Assembly (NCBI RefSeq): GCF_031458235.1
Contig: NZ_JAVDYB010000001.1
Span: 1 to 64,000 of the forward strand
Length of the DNA: 64,000 nt
Direction: 5' to 3'
DNA from: Catenuloplanes atrovinosus
GTDB lineage: Bacteria > Actinomycetota > Actinomycetes > Mycobacteriales > Micromonosporaceae
Notes under the pieces: generated by a model
Told to the model about the DNA's origin: nothing
Database searches by the model: none
What the model saw: the letters and a program-made list of their open reading frames with translations, nothing else
Shown: piece after piece, positions 62,936-64,000 of the stretch
Numbering within the stretch: position 1 is the first letter of the stretch
How the letters are laid out: the number at the start of each line of letters is the position of its first letter
Translations under genes and position numbers: made by a program

Positions 62936-63831
62936 GGGCCGTGCGTTACCGGGCGACCGGCCCGTCCTCCGTGCTGCGCGTGGACGACGACGTGCCGGAG
63001 CCGCACGCCGGCCCCGGGCGGATCCGGATCGCGGTCGAGGCCGCGGGCGTGAACGCGTGGGACTGGAAGGTCCGCTCCGGTGCGGCCGGCATCGCGGTGA
63101 CCCGGCCCCGCATCCCCGGCGGCGACGCGGCCGGCGTGGTGGACGAGGTCGGCGACGGCGTCACCGGCGTCGCGGTCGGCGATGCCGTCCTCGGCGTCAC
63201 GGACGGCGGCGCCACCGCGGAGCACGCGGTGCTCACGCACTGGGCGGCCAAGCCGGAGGCGCTGTCCTTCGCGGTGGCGGCCGGGCTGCCCACGCCGGCC
63301 GAGACCGCGGTGCGCGCGCTCGGCCTGCTCGGCGTGGCCGCGGGACAGGTGCTGGTGGTCGGCGGCGCGGCCGGCGGCGTCGGGCTGGTCGCGGCCCAGC
63401 TCGCCGGCGAGCGCGGCGCCCGCGTGATCGGCACCGCGAGCCCGGCGCGGCACGACCTGTTGCGGCGGCTCGGCATCACGCCCACGGCGTACGGCGACGG
63501 CCTGGTGGCGCGCGTGCGCGCGCTCGCACCGGACGGCGTGGACCGGGCGCTGGACGCGGCCGGGCACGGTGTGGTCCCGGCGCTGATCGAGCTGACCGGC
63601 GACGCCGCCCACGTGGTCTCGATCGCGGACTTCTCCGCGCACGGCGCCCGGGTCACGGACGGTGGCCAGGGCCGGTCCTGGCACGCGCTCGGCGAGGTCG
63701 CCGCGCTGGTCGCCGCCGGGCGGCTGGAGCTGCCGGTCACGGCGACGTTCCCGATGGCCGAGGCCGGGGCCGCACACGACCTGAGCGAGAGCGGCCACGC
63801 CGGCGGGCGCGTCGTCATTCTCGTGCGCTGA
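62932..63831 (+). CDS. Zinc-independent MDR-family NADPH oxidoreductase (quinone reductase-like)
   Basis: A 299-residue medium-chain dehydrogenase. N domain AVEAAGVNAWDWKVRSG and IPGGDAAGVVDEVGDGVTGV; cofactor loop VLVVGGAAGGVGLVAAQLAG. The zinc-ligand Cys residues of alcohol dehydrogenases are missing, so it resembles quinone oxidoreductases. The GTG start overlaps the STAS stop (GTGA); a GTG at 62941 is equally possible. Substrate unknown. Confidence 0.88.
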   Translation: MRAVRYRATGPSSVLRVDDDVPEPHAGPGRIRIAVEAAGVNAWDWKVRSGAAGIAVTRPRIPGGDAAGVVDEVGDGVTGVAVGDAVLGVTDGGATAEHAVLTHWAAKPEALSFAVAAGLPTPAETAVRALGLLGVAAGQVLVVGGAAGGVGLVAAQLAGERGARVIGTASPARHDLLRRLGITPTAYGDGLVARVRALAPDGVDRALDAAGHGVVPALIELTGDAAHVVSIADFSAHGARVTDGGQGRSWHALGEVAALVAAGRLELPVTATFPMAEAGAAHDLSESGHAGGRVVILVR

Positions 63832-63883
63832 GCCCCGGCGTTCCCCGCTGACACACCCCTTCACGTAGCTCCGTCGCGGCACG

Positions 63884-63915
63884 CGGCCCCCACCCATCCG
63901 GGCGGGGGCCGTTTT
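63884..63915 (+). terminator. Intrinsic terminator after the MDR oxidoreductase
   Basis: 8-bp arms CGGCCCCC and GGGGGCCG with a 12-nt loop, followed by TTTT. Confidence 0.8.
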
Positions 63916-63947
63916 CGTGCTTCCCTCCGGAGGTTCGTCGGTGCTAG

Positions 63948-63971
63948 GGTTCATTACACAAGTAATGAACC
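63948..63971. promoter_or_regulatory. Palindromic operator, GntR/YtrA-like, at the right edge
   Basis: GGTTCATTAC and GTAATGAACC are exact inverted repeats around ACAA. AT-rich palindromes of this size at promoters are typical of GntR- or TetR-type repressors. It faces a gene that would start beyond the window, so the regulated gene cannot be named. Confidence 0.55.
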
Positions 63972-64000
63972 AACCAAGTTCGAGTGCTCAGTAGCGGCGA

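Overview
The window is chromosomal DNA of a high-GC, GTG-start-rich actinomycete. The gene order ilvBNC-serA-leuB, FAH protein, tRNA-Gln/tRNA-Glu, IclR regulator, leuCD, hupB, mutT1, ppk, cofC, gpsA follows the actinobacterial (including mycobacterial) neighbourhood. Codon choice, the KTA-rich HupB tail and the many intergenic repeats suggest a Micromonosporaceae-like organism (Actinoplanes/Micromonospora type). The family-level assignment is inference.

Layout. 1-7.4 kb: a mannoside-use locus with a truncated LacI repressor divergent from an ABC sugar importer (binding lipoprotein plus two permeases, no ATPase), a GH2 beta-mannosidase and a ROK kinase. 7.5-8.4 kb: a siderophore-interacting protein behind an iron box. 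9.7-23.4 kb: branched-chain amino acid genes (ilvD; a GGDEF/EAL protein; ilvBNC behind an attenuator; serA; apbE; leuB; ilvE). 24.9-28.5 kb: leftward accessory genes (SDR with its XRE regulator, tyrosine phosphatase, PRC-barrel protein, AhpD). 28.5-30.2 kb: citramalate synthase behind a second attenuator. 31.2-40.6 kb: EEP phosphatase, a receiver protein lacking its phospho-acceptor Asp, a paired M16 peptidase, two secreted pectate lyases, an NmrA-type reductase, a GNAT and an FAH-family protein. 40.7-41.0 kb: tRNA-Gln and tRNA-Glu. 42.8-46.5 kb: ndgR/leuCD and hupB. 46.6-50.5 kb: MmpL transporter and a two-component system. 50.6-58.4 kb: polyphosphate and house-cleaning genes (mutT1-like, CYTH-CHAD, ppk), cofC, plsC, gpsA. 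58.6-63.8 kb: cystathionine gamma-lyase-like enzyme, CHASE/PAS histidine kinase, RsbW-like ATPase, STAS protein and an MDR oxidoreductase.

The genes for valine, leucine and isoleucine synthesis are nearly complete here: ilvBN, ilvC, ilvD and ilvE are the common steps, leuB and leuCD serve leucine (and the citramalate route), and cimA opens a threonine-independent route to isoleucine. Control is visible at three points: leader peptide/terminator attenuators before ilvB and cimA, and NdgR divergent from leuC.

The most unusual content is not protein coding. Four gene-free islands (8.45-9.72, 23.43-24.87, 30.24-31.16 and 41.05-42.77 kb) hold tandem arrays with different unit lengths (25, 32, 18, about 80 and 29 bp), a 249-bp tandem duplication, long near-perfect hairpins, and a dispersed element of about 120 bp present in two full inverted copies plus one partial copy. 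A separate repeat after gpsA brings its own Shine-Dalgarno and start codon to the front of the next gene.
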